From the NCBI GenBank assembly GCA_035651655.1, contig DASRFG010000023.1, positions 1-64,000 on the forward strand: 64,000 bases of DNA, read 5' to 3'. Shown piece after piece: positions 55,650 to 63,331 of this stretch. The position numbers and the translations under genes were made by a program. The notes below the pieces were generated by a model. It worked only from the letters and a program-made list of their open reading frames with translations. It searched no databases and had not been told where the DNA came from. The stretch comes from Terriglobales bacterium (GTDB taxonomy: Bacteria > Acidobacteriota > Terriglobia > Terriglobales > Acidobacteriaceae). Every line of letters starts with the position of its first letter. Position 1 is the first letter of the stretch.

Positions 55650-56795
55650 ATGTCTGGAAACCACGGCCCAAAAGTTACTGCTGCGCTGCTTATGTCTTTC
55701 TTTCTTCTGTTCGCCCAGCCGGCCCGGAGCCAACAGATCGTCTATGACCGCTACATCAAGGTAAAGCTTCCGGCTGATTGGACGGAAAAGCGCTCCTGGG
55801 AACTGGGCGATGACCGGTCCATTCCTCTGTATAACTCAAGCCTGGCAGCGGTAGCGTTCGTGTGGGGATTTGATATTCCGCTCTACCATCCCTCGTATGT
55901 AAAGACGGTTGCCGAAAACGGCCGACTGAAACAGCGAATCGAATTTGACCTGAGCGCCTGGCCGGCTGAAGCTTCCCGCTACTATGCCATGGTGTCGAGT
56001 GGGTATAGGGTGCGCGCCACGCCCAAGGTCGTCACCGTGGGGCCGTCGTTCAAACCCGCGCAAGTACGGTACCTGGGCCAAGTAAAGATAGGGAATGCCC
56101 AACTCGAGTTGGCGGAATATTTTACTGATGAGGTAGTGAGCCCGGACTTTGCGGCGAAATATAAATTGCGTCCGGAGTTTATCGGCAGCAAGGTGCAAAT
56201 CTTATTTGGTCAGGCTATCTTCGGGAAAAAACACGGCTACACGTTAACCGCATGCCGCTTCGCCAGCGCTCCCGACGTTGAGCTGCTTGCAGCCGAGCCG
56301 GCGAAATCGAATATCGAATGGATTAGGCCGCTGCTGGAGAACATCGAGCAAGTGTCGAAGACAGAGCAGGCCAATGCAACCGCCGCCGAGCACCAGCGGG
56401 ACATGGTCAGTCACGCTCTGGCGATGACTCGGGCCCAGGAGCATCCTTATGAGCTGGCGCTGGAACAGCTGCAAGCCGTGTTGGCCGCGAACCCGGATGA
56501 CGATAACGCACTGGCGGTGAAGGGCGAGATACTGCTCGAGCAGAGCAACCTAGAAGCGGCGGAAAAAACGTTGCGCCAAGCAGTCGCCATCAATCCTACG
56601 AACGACCGAGCAAATTTCGCTCTGGCAAGCACTCTCTGGCGGGAGAACAAAAGGGATGAGGCACTGGCAGGACTTGACCTTGTCCAGAAAATCAGCCCAC
56701 TGTACCCAGGAATTGACTTGGTTTTAATGGAGAAGAGGGCCGCTCACCCGGTTGCCGCTGCGGCACAACCCCTCAAAGCTCCGGCTGATCATTAA
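55650..56795 (+). CDS. Exported TPR-containing hypothetical protein
   Basis: A 381-residue protein. Starting at ATG 55650 gives a good signal peptide (KVTAALLMSFFLLFAQPARS); an in-frame ATG at 55611 would put extra residues before it. The middle (QIVYDRYIKVKLPADWTEKR onward) is an unfamiliar beta-rich domain. Two or three TPR units follow near residues 270-350 (ALEQLQAVLAANPDDDNALA, AEKTLRQAVAINPTNDRANF). It probably acts as a binding protein in the periplasm. No linked partner is evident. Confidence 0.7.
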   Translation: MSGNHGPKVTAALLMSFFLLFAQPARSQQIVYDRYIKVKLPADWTEKRSWELGDDRSIPLYNSSLAAVAFVWGFDIPLYHPSYVKTVAENGRLKQRIEFDLSAWPAEASRYYAMVSSGYRVRATPKVVTVGPSFKPAQVRYLGQVKIGNAQLELAEYFTDEVVSPDFAAKYKLRPEFIGSKVQILFGQAIFGKKHGYTLTACRFASAPDVELLAAEPAKSNIEWIRPLLENIEQVSKTEQANATAAEHQRDMVSHALAMTRAQEHPYELALEQLQAVLAANPDDDNALAVKGEILLEQSNLEAAEKTLRQAVAINPTNDRANFALASTLWRENKRDEALAGLDLVQKISPLYPGIDLVLMEKRAAHPVAAAAQPLKAPADH

Positions 56796-56824
56796 TCAAG
56801 CGGTTCTCGGTTAAATACCCGGAT

Positions 56825-56941
56825 TTACATGCCTCCAGTGGAGCGCAACCGCGCCACCGGGTCGGCAACTGGTTGACGACGAAAAACCCAACGGGCCACC
56901 ACGAATCCCACCGCAACCCACCAAAAATGCAGCGCTTTCAT
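56825..56941 (-). CDS. Candidate 38-residue membrane microprotein
   Basis: The ORF MKALHFWWVAVGFVVARWVF (first 20 residues) continues with a basic tail RRQPVADPVARL and ends STGGM. The first 20 residues make one membrane helix and RR would face the cytoplasm. It sits behind the metal permease gene on the same strand and has signs of its own expression: a TTGACC-16-TAGCTT promoter-like pair at 56993-57020 and a GGGGG ribosome site nine bases upstream. The ribosome site is part of a hairpin at 56948-56969. No homolog search was possible, and the ORF could be chance. Confidence 0.45.
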   Translation of the reverse strand: MKALHFWWVAVGFVVARWVFRRQPVADPVARLRSTGGM

Positions 56942-56947
56942 GTGTCA

Positions 56948-56969
56948 CCCCCGCCTCAAAAGCCGGGGG
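56948..56969 (-). promoter_or_regulatory. Hairpin covering the microprotein's ribosome-binding site
   Basis: In the minus-strand RNA CCCCCG pairs with CGGGGG across a 10-base loop; the second arm is the likely Shine-Dalgarno sequence. No U-run follows, so it is a poor terminator but could gate translation. Confidence 0.4.
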
Positions 56970-56992
56970 AAGACGCTTGAGGCTACAGTTCC

Positions 56993-57020
56993 AAGCTAAC
57001 ACCTTTACACGAAAGGTCAA
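56993..57020 (-). promoter_or_regulatory. Promoter candidate for the microprotein, with overlapping inverted repeat
   Basis: TTGACC (57015-57020), 16 bases, then TAGCTT (56993-56998), preceded by TGT as in an extended -10. The perfect repeat ACCTTT-ACACG-AAAGGT (57001-57017) lies between the two boxes. Confidence 0.4.
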
Positions 57021-57086
57021 TGTACGGCGGTCACCTCGAGGAGGTTACGTAATGTTACTTCCATCGTATTGATCTAGAGCACCGTC

Positions 57087-57965
57087 CTATTGCCGTTCGC
57101 CAGTTCGCGCGCTCACTTCCATCTCCCGATGCAGCTCGTGGTTGGGATGCAAGCGATGCAGAATCACATGGAGGAGAAACATCAGGATCAGCACGGCGCC
57201 GAAAGTACATACAATGGTGGCGCCGGTAGGAAGATCGAATAAAACCGAGAAGTAGACTCCGAGCGCGGAAACCAATGTCCCCATGGTCCAGCCGATCGCC
57301 AGTCGAGGGCCAATCCGGTCAGCGAACAGCATGGCTCCGACCGAGGGAACGACCAGGTAGCAGAAAACCAGCAACACTCCAGCGATAGATACGGAAGAGG
57401 TGACTACAAAGCCGAAGGACGCGTAAAACAAGAAATCCCAGAAGCGAATATTCAATCCCCTGGCCGCGGCGGCAGCCGGCTGGGTGGAAATAAGAAGAAA
57501 GTTGTGGCGAAAGATGTAATGAAATAATCCAATGACCCCATAAAGGGCCGCGGTTTTGATGACGTCGTGCTTGGAAACCGCCAGAATGTTGCCGACCAGC
57601 ATGTCTTTGAGGTGCTCGGTTTCACCCGTAGCCTTACTCATGGCGAGGATGGCCGCAGCCGAAGCCACGGCATAGGCAATTCCAATGAACGCCTCCTGGG
57701 GAATATGCCCACGGCGGGTGCGCGCCAGGGAAAAGATCCCCGCCCCTACAAATGTGAATGCCAGGCTGAGCCAATAGGCGCCACTGCCGTGCGGATCCAT
57801 TCCTATCAGAATGGCGATGGTGGCGCCCAAGGCAGCGATCTGCGCCAGCGCAAGATCCACGAAAATGACGCCACGTTCCACCACATGCACGCCCAGGTAG
57901 GCGTGGATGCCGGTGAGGATGAGACTGGCGAGAAAAGGGGCCAGCAAAAATGGAAGAATTTCCAT
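57087..57965 (-). CDS. Zinc/manganese ABC transporter permease
   Basis: A 292-residue, eight- or nine-helix ABC-3 family permease (ZnuB/TroC type). It starts LLAPFLASLILTGIHAYLGV, then VDLALAQIAALGATIAI, and VFCYLVVPSVGAMLFADRIG is typical of the coupling region. It follows the binding-protein gene by 15 bases. His-rich HLHPNHELHREME at the C-terminus may touch metal in the cytoplasm. No ATPase gene is next to it in this window, so the transporter needs one encoded elsewhere. Metal specificity (Zn or Mn) is inferred from the family only. Confidence 0.88.
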   Translation of the reverse strand: MEILPFLLAPFLASLILTGIHAYLGVHVVERGVIFVDLALAQIAALGATIAILIGMDPHGSGAYWLSLAFTFVGAGIFSLARTRRGHIPQEAFIGIAYAVASAAAILAMSKATGETEHLKDMLVGNILAVSKHDVIKTAALYGVIGLFHYIFRHNFLLISTQPAAAAARGLNIRFWDFLFYASFGFVVTSSVSIAGVLLVFCYLVVPSVGAMLFADRIGPRLAIGWTMGTLVSALGVYFSVLFDLPTGATIVCTFGAVLILMFLLHVILHRLHPNHELHREMEVSARTGERQ

Positions 57966-57980
57966 AGTCCTCCTCGGGAG

Positions 57981-58928
57981 CTACTGTCCAACTTCCTTGA
58001 AGCCTTTGATTAAAAGGGCAATGTCATAGTCGAAGAGCTTGAAGTAGTCTGTGACTTGCTTTTCCCCGCCCACCGAGGGCAGCAAGACTAACACCTTGCC
58101 TCCTACTGCGCTGGCAATACTGTTTGGCGTTTTCAAGTCGAAGTAGGGTTCCACCACAATTAGCTTTACATTGTCTCGTTTCATCATCTGAATCAGCTCG
58201 ATGGTGTGGCTGGGAGTGGGTGGAATGCCCGGGCGCGGCTCGACGTATCCCACCACATCCAAACCGAAATGCTTGACAAAGTTTGGCCATGAACGGTGGT
58301 AAGTCACCAGCTTGCGGCCGTGATAGGGTTTCAATTGCTGGTCCCAAACTCTTTCCGCTCCGGTCAGACGTCTGTCGAAGTCCTGAAATCGTTGCTGAAA
58401 ATAACTAGCGTCCTTGGGCTGCAGTTCGCCCAATTTTTCCGCGATTCCCTTGGCAATGCGCCTGCCGTTGCCCGGATCAAGCCAGTAATGCGGGTTTCCC
58501 AAAGGGTGAACATCGCCCATGGCACGGGTCACTTGTCCGGTGGGAATTTCCAAAATTTCGGCAAATTGCGAAGCATCGAGATACCCGGGCGCTCCAACCT
58601 GGATGCGAGGGTTTCCCGATTGCGTGATCAGCGGCGGTAGCCACCCGATTTCCAGTTGCAACCCAACTACGATCAAGAGGTCGGCCTGGCGAAGCTTCAA
58701 CAGAAAGCTGGGTTTTGGCTCCACGAAATGCGGGTCCTGATACCCCTTGGCGATGGATTCCACGTTAATGCGATCCCCGCCGACTTCCTGGGCGAGGGAT
58801 GCCAGATCGGTGGTGGAAGTGACCACAGTCAGCTTTTTCGCCTGGGCAGCAACCGGCATCAATACGACTGCCAGAACCAGAACGATAGCTATGAGGCTTA
58901 ACGAACGGGCATTGGTGTTTAGCATCAA
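57981..58928 (-). CDS. Periplasmic zinc/manganese-binding protein (ZnuA/TroA-like)
   Basis: A 315-residue cluster A-I solute-binding protein. The signal peptide (IVLVLAVVLMPVAAQA) precedes VVTSTTDLASLAQEVGGDR. The expected metal ligands are present: His in YQDPHFVEPKP, His in GNPHYWLDPG, His in VTYHRSWPNF and an acidic residue in VVEPYFD. The long His/Asp-rich loop found in true ZnuA is missing, as in TroA or MntC-like proteins. It delivers metal to the permease at 57087-57965. It follows the barrel gene by five bases. Confidence 0.9.
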   Translation of the reverse strand: MMLNTNARSLSLIAIVLVLAVVLMPVAAQAKKLTVVTSTTDLASLAQEVGGDRINVESIAKGYQDPHFVEPKPSFLLKLRQADLLIVVGLQLEIGWLPPLITQSGNPRIQVGAPGYLDASQFAEILEIPTGQVTRAMGDVHPLGNPHYWLDPGNGRRIAKGIAEKLGELQPKDASYFQQRFQDFDRRLTGAERVWDQQLKPYHGRKLVTYHRSWPNFVKHFGLDVVGYVEPRPGIPPTPSHTIELIQMMKRDNVKLIVVEPYFDLKTPNSIASAVGGKVLVLLPSVGGEKQVTDYFKLFDYDIALLIKGFKEVGQ

Positions 58929-58933
58929 GACTC

Positions 58934-60214
58934 CTAGAACGGGTGAGCGCCGTGCGCTCCCAAGGAAAATTGTATTTGCATCAGCACTTCGTTGGCATCC
59001 AGACCCTCAGCGTAATGGGTAAAGCGATATTGGCCGCGAATCTGGCTAAATTCACTCGGCCAGTAGGTCAGCACCGCGGACCCGCCTTTATCGGTGAACC
59101 TGCCATTGCGGCTGCGATCAGCCCAATCGTACCGCCCACCGATGAACCAGCGGCGGCCCAACTGGTAATCCCCTGAGGTGTAGAAGCCGAAGCTGCGCTG
59201 CTCCAGCGGAAGTTGTTGCCGCTGGCTCCAAATCAGCTCTGTGCGGCCAATAAAAGAATGATAGATGGCGCGGCGTAAAGGCTTCCACCGAACAGTCGCA
59301 TCGATCCCGTACAGCTGGGTCAGGAAATTGGAGCCGAGATCGTTGTGCCCACGCGCATAGGAGAGTCCCAGGTCGAGATTGGTGGACTCCGTAATATCGC
59401 GGTAACCGCGCAGGTGGGCTACCGTGCTCACATCGCTTTTGCGGAACGACTTAAAGACTTCATCTGAGTCACCACGAAATACCTGTCCGGTGGCTTGCAG
59501 GAAGATTCCCTTAGGCGCCGGCAGAATACGCTCAATGGAGAAACCCGCGTCATTGATACCATCCTCGCCACCGACCAGATTTTCGCTTACCAGAGGCCGG
59601 TCCACCCAGGGCAGCACGTGATTGTGCATGGTATTTACTTTACCGAATGCTGAACGCATCTTGCCGGCGCGCGCGACAAACCCGGCAGGCAGCGCCGTGA
59701 AAGTAATGTATCCCTCCTCAAGATTCACGCCGCTCTCACCGAATGACAGAAAAAAATCGCCGCGCGCGTAGGGATCAATAATGGCTTGCAAGCCGAGCTC
59801 CGATTCGTGCATTTGAAGAGCTGGCGACGGCCGGATGGAATTCCCTCCCCCGGTGGCGATGAAGTCGCCTATGGCGCTTATGTCCGGATTCAGCGCCTTG
59901 GCTGCGGCTGAAGCACCACCGTAAACCGGCAAGGGGCCCGCGGAAGGCGCCGCCTCTACTTGCACGGTGGGGGCCGGGGCAGATGGCGCGGGCGCGACTG
60001 GCGCCGGGGCCGGCGCTGCGGCTTGCGCCACCTGTTGACTCTTAAGAACGCGAACCTGCCCTTCGAGCGCGATAATGCGCTCTTCGAGAGCTTTGATCCT
60101 GGCATCTACAGCCCCCGAAGCCCGCTCCACTGCCTGAGTGGGTAGGGGATTCTGCGCCTGGAGAGACATCGAGCTTGAGATCAACACAAAGAGCAAGAGC
60201 CTGTGGGTTGTCAT
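58934..60214 (-). CDS. Outer-membrane barrel with N-terminal coiled coil, metal-operon linked
   Basis: A 426-residue protein. Signal peptide (LLLFVLISSSMSLQA), a coiled coil (VDARIKALEERIIALEGQVR, about 36-58), an Ala/Pro linker, and a porin-like beta-barrel from about 110 (HESELGLQAIIDPYARGDFF, YITFTALPAGFVARAGKMRS) ending in a C-terminal Phe after HGAHP. The coiled coil could form a trimer or reach the peptidoglycan. Its place, five bases before the binding-protein gene, suggests that it lets zinc or a metal complex through the outer membrane. It does not look like a TonB-dependent receptor: no plug domain is visible. Confidence 0.8.
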   Translation of the reverse strand: MTTHRLLLFVLISSSMSLQAQNPLPTQAVERASGAVDARIKALEERIIALEGQVRVLKSQQVAQAAAPAPAPVAPAPSAPAPTVQVEAAPSAGPLPVYGGASAAAKALNPDISAIGDFIATGGGNSIRPSPALQMHESELGLQAIIDPYARGDFFLSFGESGVNLEEGYITFTALPAGFVARAGKMRSAFGKVNTMHNHVLPWVDRPLVSENLVGGEDGINDAGFSIERILPAPKGIFLQATGQVFRGDSDEVFKSFRKSDVSTVAHLRGYRDITESTNLDLGLSYARGHNDLGSNFLTQLYGIDATVRWKPLRRAIYHSFIGRTELIWSQRQQLPLEQRSFGFYTSGDYQLGRRWFIGGRYDWADRSRNGRFTDKGGSAVLTYWPSEFSQIRGQYRFTHYAEGLDANEVLMQIQFSLGAHGAHPF

Positions 60215-60306
60215 CGCATTACTCCTTCATTCGGGTCCCCGAAATTGAGAGAGAAACTGCCGGCCAGCGCGACCTTTTGCCGACGAGAGATAAGATGAGA
60301 ACAGTT

Positions 60307-60627
60307 TTATGCGATCGGAGGAGCGCGCGGGCCCAGGGCTGGAGTTTCCAAACTGACGGTCCGCTCCGCTGACGAACCAACATAGATTGTTTGATGAAGG
60401 TTCGAAGAGAGTGCAAATGGCAAACTTACCGGCCCGGAAGGCTGTGCCATCAGACAAGTTAGACATTTGCCGCTGGAGGAAGCAAAAGATGCGGCTACGT
60501 TCGAGTGTTTGACGAGCGTTGTGCTGGCACAAAGATGCGCTGCTTGTAACGCTGACGCTAAAAGGATCGCCACTATGCTCAAGAAGTTGACAACCCGGCG
60601 ACTTGCGCTGATGTCCACACTCCTCAT
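60307..60627 (-). CDS. Small exported protein with CxxC (DUF2946-like)
   Basis: A 106-residue protein. A signal or anchor helix (VVNFLSIVAILLASALQAAHL) is followed by SSGKCLTCLMAQPSGP, a CxxC pair, and the tail ends ALGPRAPPIA, similar to the RxPP ends of DUF2946-like small proteins found near metal or cytochrome genes. It is the first gene of the putative metal operon, 92 bases before the barrel gene. It may be a metal chaperone or membrane adaptor; this is inference. The ATG at 60627 has only a weak ribosome site. Confidence 0.55.
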   Translation of the reverse strand: MRSVDISASRRVVNFLSIVAILLASALQAAHLCASTTLVKHSNVAASFASSSGKCLTCLMAQPSGPVSLPFALSSNLHQTIYVGSSAERTVSLETPALGPRAPPIA

Positions 60628-60639
60628 ACGTGGGTGATC

Positions 60640-60657
60640 CTGCTATCTTAACAGCAG
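60640..60657. promoter_or_regulatory. Imperfect inverted repeat, possible metalloregulator site
   Basis: CTGCTATCTTAACAGCAG has matching ends (CTGCT/AGCAG) and lies in the 61-base spacer between the metal operon and the divergent PD-(D/E)XK-like gene. It could be a Zur/Fur-type box, but the centre is not symmetric. Confidence 0.25.
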
Positions 60658-60688
60658 AGCCGTTACTTATCGCGAGCCACTCAATTCT

Positions 60689-61555
60689 ATGCCCAACAGC
60701 CGCGGAAACGGTAACCTGGGGTATATCTCCGAGTTGCGCCGGGCACTGAGCGAATGCAGCCAAAAGTATGCATCGGCCGCTGGTGCGCCGCACCGGCTGA
60801 GCTACGGGGGAGTGCCCACGGTTGTCTTTGAGCCCGATCCGCAGGGACCCCGGCACGGGAACTTCTTGACTACGAGTTATCGTGCCATGCTGCGGAATCC
60901 GTCCTGGCAGCGCCGCCTGGCCAAGACCCACTCACAACGCAAGCGCTTGCCGCAGCCTGACAACGGCTGCTGGAGCGAACTGGACTCCTGCAACAGCTCC
61001 GATGCGCTGCTCATGAATATTTTCTGCTACCCGCGGATCCTGGCTTACATGCCAGTGGCTTCACTGCTGGGCGTGGACACCGAAGGTGTGCCGGAATTTG
61101 GATATCGAGCGAGGGTGCCGTTGCAAGGCGGCCGCTTCGACCGCACAGAGGTGGACATGCGAGTGGGCAGCTTGCTGGTGGAAGCCAAGCTGACCGAGGC
61201 CCATTTTCAAAGGAGAGAGAAAACGGCGGTGGAGCGGTATTCCGACTTTAGTGAAGTTTTCGATTGCGGGCGCCTGCCTCAAAGCGCGAGTGAATACTTC
61301 AGCTACCAGCTGATCCGCAATGTGCTGGCGGCCCATGCCTCGGGCTGCTCATTTTGCTTAATGTGCGACTCTCGCCGCCCAGACCTGATCGGTTTATGGT
61401 TTGAGGTTTTGCAGTGGGTACGGCCGGTGGCCTTGCGCCTGCGATGCAAGCTGCTCACCTGGCAGGAACTGGCGGCCACGCTGCCTCCCAAGTTGCAGAA
61501 GTTCTTGCAGCAAAAATACGCGATTCTGGGCACTCCCGCTGGCTTCTCAGCGTAA
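60689..61555 (+). CDS. PD-(D/E)XK nuclease-like protein
   Basis: A 288-residue cytoplasmic protein. The block RTEVDMRVGSLLVEAKLTEA (about 152-171) fits the PD-(D/E)XK core, with Asp followed by a hydrophobic strand and ExK. SSDALLMNIFCYPRILAYMP and YFSYQLIRNVLAAHASGCSF are shared by a group sometimes labelled PGN_0703-type putative restriction endonucleases. Several cysteines occur in the second half (SGCSFCLMCDSRRPD). No methylase or other defence gene is nearby, so a repair or housekeeping role is equally possible. It is divergent from the metal operon and followed by a phosphoesterase gene 21 bases on. Confidence 0.6.
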   Translation: MPNSRGNGNLGYISELRRALSECSQKYASAAGAPHRLSYGGVPTVVFEPDPQGPRHGNFLTTSYRAMLRNPSWQRRLAKTHSQRKRLPQPDNGCWSELDSCNSSDALLMNIFCYPRILAYMPVASLLGVDTEGVPEFGYRARVPLQGGRFDRTEVDMRVGSLLVEAKLTEAHFQRREKTAVERYSDFSEVFDCGRLPQSASEYFSYQLIRNVLAAHASGCSFCLMCDSRRPDLIGLWFEVLQWVRPVALRLRCKLLTWQELAATLPPKLQKFLQQKYAILGTPAGFSA

Positions 61556-61576
61556 GGCTAAATCTACGTAAGGGCG

Positions 61577-62050
61577 ATGAGTGAAAAGCGCTTTACCGTG
61601 GGAGTGATCTCGGATACGCATGGCCTTTTGCGTCCGCAGGCTCTGGCAGCTCTAAAAGGTTCCGATTACATCGTTCATGCCGGTGATGTGGGGTCGCCAG
61701 AAATTATTGGACAGCTCGCCGAGATAGCCCCCGTGACTGCGGTTCGTGGCAATGTAGATACGGAGGCATGGGCACGGAAGCTGCCTGAGACTAATGTTCT
61801 CCAGGTCGGAGGCGTATCTCTTTACGTGCTTCACGATTTGGCGCAACTGGATTTGAATGCGGCTGCGGCCGGATTTGCAGCGGTGATCTCGGGTCACTCT
61901 CACAAGCCCAAGCACGAACTCCGCGACGGAGTGCTCTATTTAAATCCCGGCAGCGCAGGACCAAGACGTTTCAAACTGCCGGTGACGGTGGCACGGCTAC
62001 ACGTGGTCGGGTTGAAGCTGAAACCCGAGATCGTTCACCTGCAGGTTTGA
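61577..62050 (+). CDS. YfcE/MJ0936-type metallophosphoesterase
   Basis: A 157-residue metal-dependent phosphodiesterase. All calcineurin-like motifs are visible: GVISDTHG (residues 9-16), VHAGDVG, VRGNVD, VLHD and ISGHSHKPKHE, followed by YLNPGSAGPRR. These are the two-metal ligands. Members hydrolyse phosphodiesters in vitro; the physiological substrate is unknown. It is in line with the PD-(D/E)XK-like gene and may be transcribed with it. Confidence 0.9.
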   Translation: MSEKRFTVGVISDTHGLLRPQALAALKGSDYIVHAGDVGSPEIIGQLAEIAPVTAVRGNVDTEAWARKLPETNVLQVGGVSLYVLHDLAQLDLNAAAAGFAAVISGHSHKPKHELRDGVLYLNPGSAGPRRFKLPVTVARLHVVGLKLKPEIVHLQV

Positions 62051-62113
62051 ACCTAGCCGGGCAGGATGCCGGTGCTGCAAGGAATCTCTCTTTGTTCGCG
62101 ACGGCCAGGGAGA

Positions 62114-63331
62114 TTATTCGGGCGATTTGCGCCAGGATTGCCCACCATCGTCCGTCATCCATCTCTGATTGACGGACGTGGTGATGGCACCGTGACGGCT
62201 GTCTGAGAACTGCAGCCGGGTTATATCGTCTTTCAGTTCTATTCCGTCAACACTTGGCCAAATGCGCTGCCAGCGCCGCCCTGAATCGGGAGAGTGGAAC
62301 AGGGTACCCGCCGAGCCGCCCGCCCATATATCTGAGCCTATGACAGACAAAACCCGGAACGAGGCCGGTTCCCCGACTGCAATGGGAATCCAACTTATTC
62401 CGTCAGCAGAACGCAGCAGGCCGCCGCTAGGTGAAAGCGACCAGCGCAGCGGTGGAACTTGTTTTTTAGTCTTGGCGTCAGCAAGCACTCCGGGAGCAGC
62501 CGACTGTGACACTACCCTGCGAGCCGACGTGGTGGGGTAGGCGTACTGAGATGGTGAAGCGTCCGCTCGGGAACTGATTTCTTCCTGTGCGGTGGGCGCG
62601 GTGGCCGGTAACTTCCCCACGGCTCCAGCAGGAGCGGTCTCGGCAGCTACGTTGACCTCGCTCGTCTCTGAAGCACGCCCCGCGGCTGACTCGGCACGAG
62701 CAAGCAGGTCGGCAGAAGGAGTCGCGACAGCAGCGCTCTTCAGCCCCTGTAGCCGGACGGCATCCTTCTTGGCTAACGTGTTTGCAGCGGACCTTCGTGC
62801 CGGTCGGCTTTCCTTCAAGGCCGCGAACGCAGACGGCTTAGACTCATTGGAGGCACGTGTTTCATTAGCCATTGGCGGTTGTGCCGCCGAGACCACTTCG
62901 CGGGCAGGATTCGGCAATTGCGGAGCCGCCATCTTTGTTGCCGAAGATCTCGCCGGTAGGGTCTGCTGCGGCCGCTGAACCATTACAGCCACTGCGAGGA
63001 CTGCCACCGCAGAGGCCACAGCGGCCCAACGAAATATTGGCGGCCGTAAGAAGTGGAAGCGCGCCGCGGACGTGGACGGGATTCGAATTTCCTCCCCCTC
63101 GGGGAGGGAGAGCGCGAGGAGCTCGCGACAGTCGGAACATCCCGCCAAGTGGTGCAGCACTCGCATCTGCTCCGGGTTGGTCAACGATCTTTCCTGGAAT
63201 GCGGTGAGCAGATCGGCATCCGGATGGCCGGCATCCCCATGATGTAGCGTATCCCGATGAGCTGTCGAGTTCCGCAGCCGCTCAATTACGAATTTTGGTA
63301 GTTCTGGCAATTCCTTTTCACTCCGGTGCAT
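62114..63331 (-). CDS. Anti-sigma factor with zinc-finger head and YCF48/BNR-like tail
   Basis: A 405-residue membrane protein. The cytoplasmic head has the zf-HC2 anti-sigma motif HHLAGCSDC (about 61-69), preceded by HPDADLLTAFQERSL. A membrane helix follows near 101-117 (WAAVASAVAVLAVAVMV). A long Ala/Ser-rich linker leads to a C-terminal domain with BNR/YCF48-like strips (GLLRSADGISWIPI, GTLFHSPDSGRRWQRI, WMTDDGGQSWRK). It should bind the sigma factor encoded just upstream, whose frame it overlaps by 14 bases, and the tail may sense a periplasmic signal. The sensor end is unusual for an anti-sigma factor. Confidence 0.85.
   Translation of the reverse strand: MHRSEKELPELPKFVIERLRNSTAHRDTLHHGDAGHPDADLLTAFQERSLTNPEQMRVLHHLAGCSDCRELLALSLPEGEEIRIPSTSAARFHFLRPPIFRWAAVASAVAVLAVAVMVQRPQQTLPARSSATKMAAPQLPNPAREVVSAAQPPMANETRASNESKPSAFAALKESRPARRSAANTLAKKDAVRLQGLKSAAVATPSADLLARAESAAGRASETSEVNVAAETAPAGAVGKLPATAPTAQEEISSRADASPSQYAYPTTSARRVVSQSAAPGVLADAKTKKQVPPLRWSLSPSGGLLRSADGISWIPIAVGEPASFRVLSVIGSDIWAGGSAGTLFHSPDSGRRWQRIWPSVDGIELKDDITRLQFSDSRHGAITTSVNQRWMTDDGGQSWRKSPE

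Noticed and set aside
57041-57075. A perfect GAGGAGG ribosome site followed by ATG and a six-codon ORF on the plus strand
   Set aside because: Nothing on the plus strand follows that a leader peptide could control; probably chance.
60227-60931. A 234-codon minus-strand frame overlapping the start of the PD-(D/E)XK-like gene
   Set aside because: The 106-residue CxxC protein in another frame has a signal helix and a better context; the longer frame has no recognisable features.
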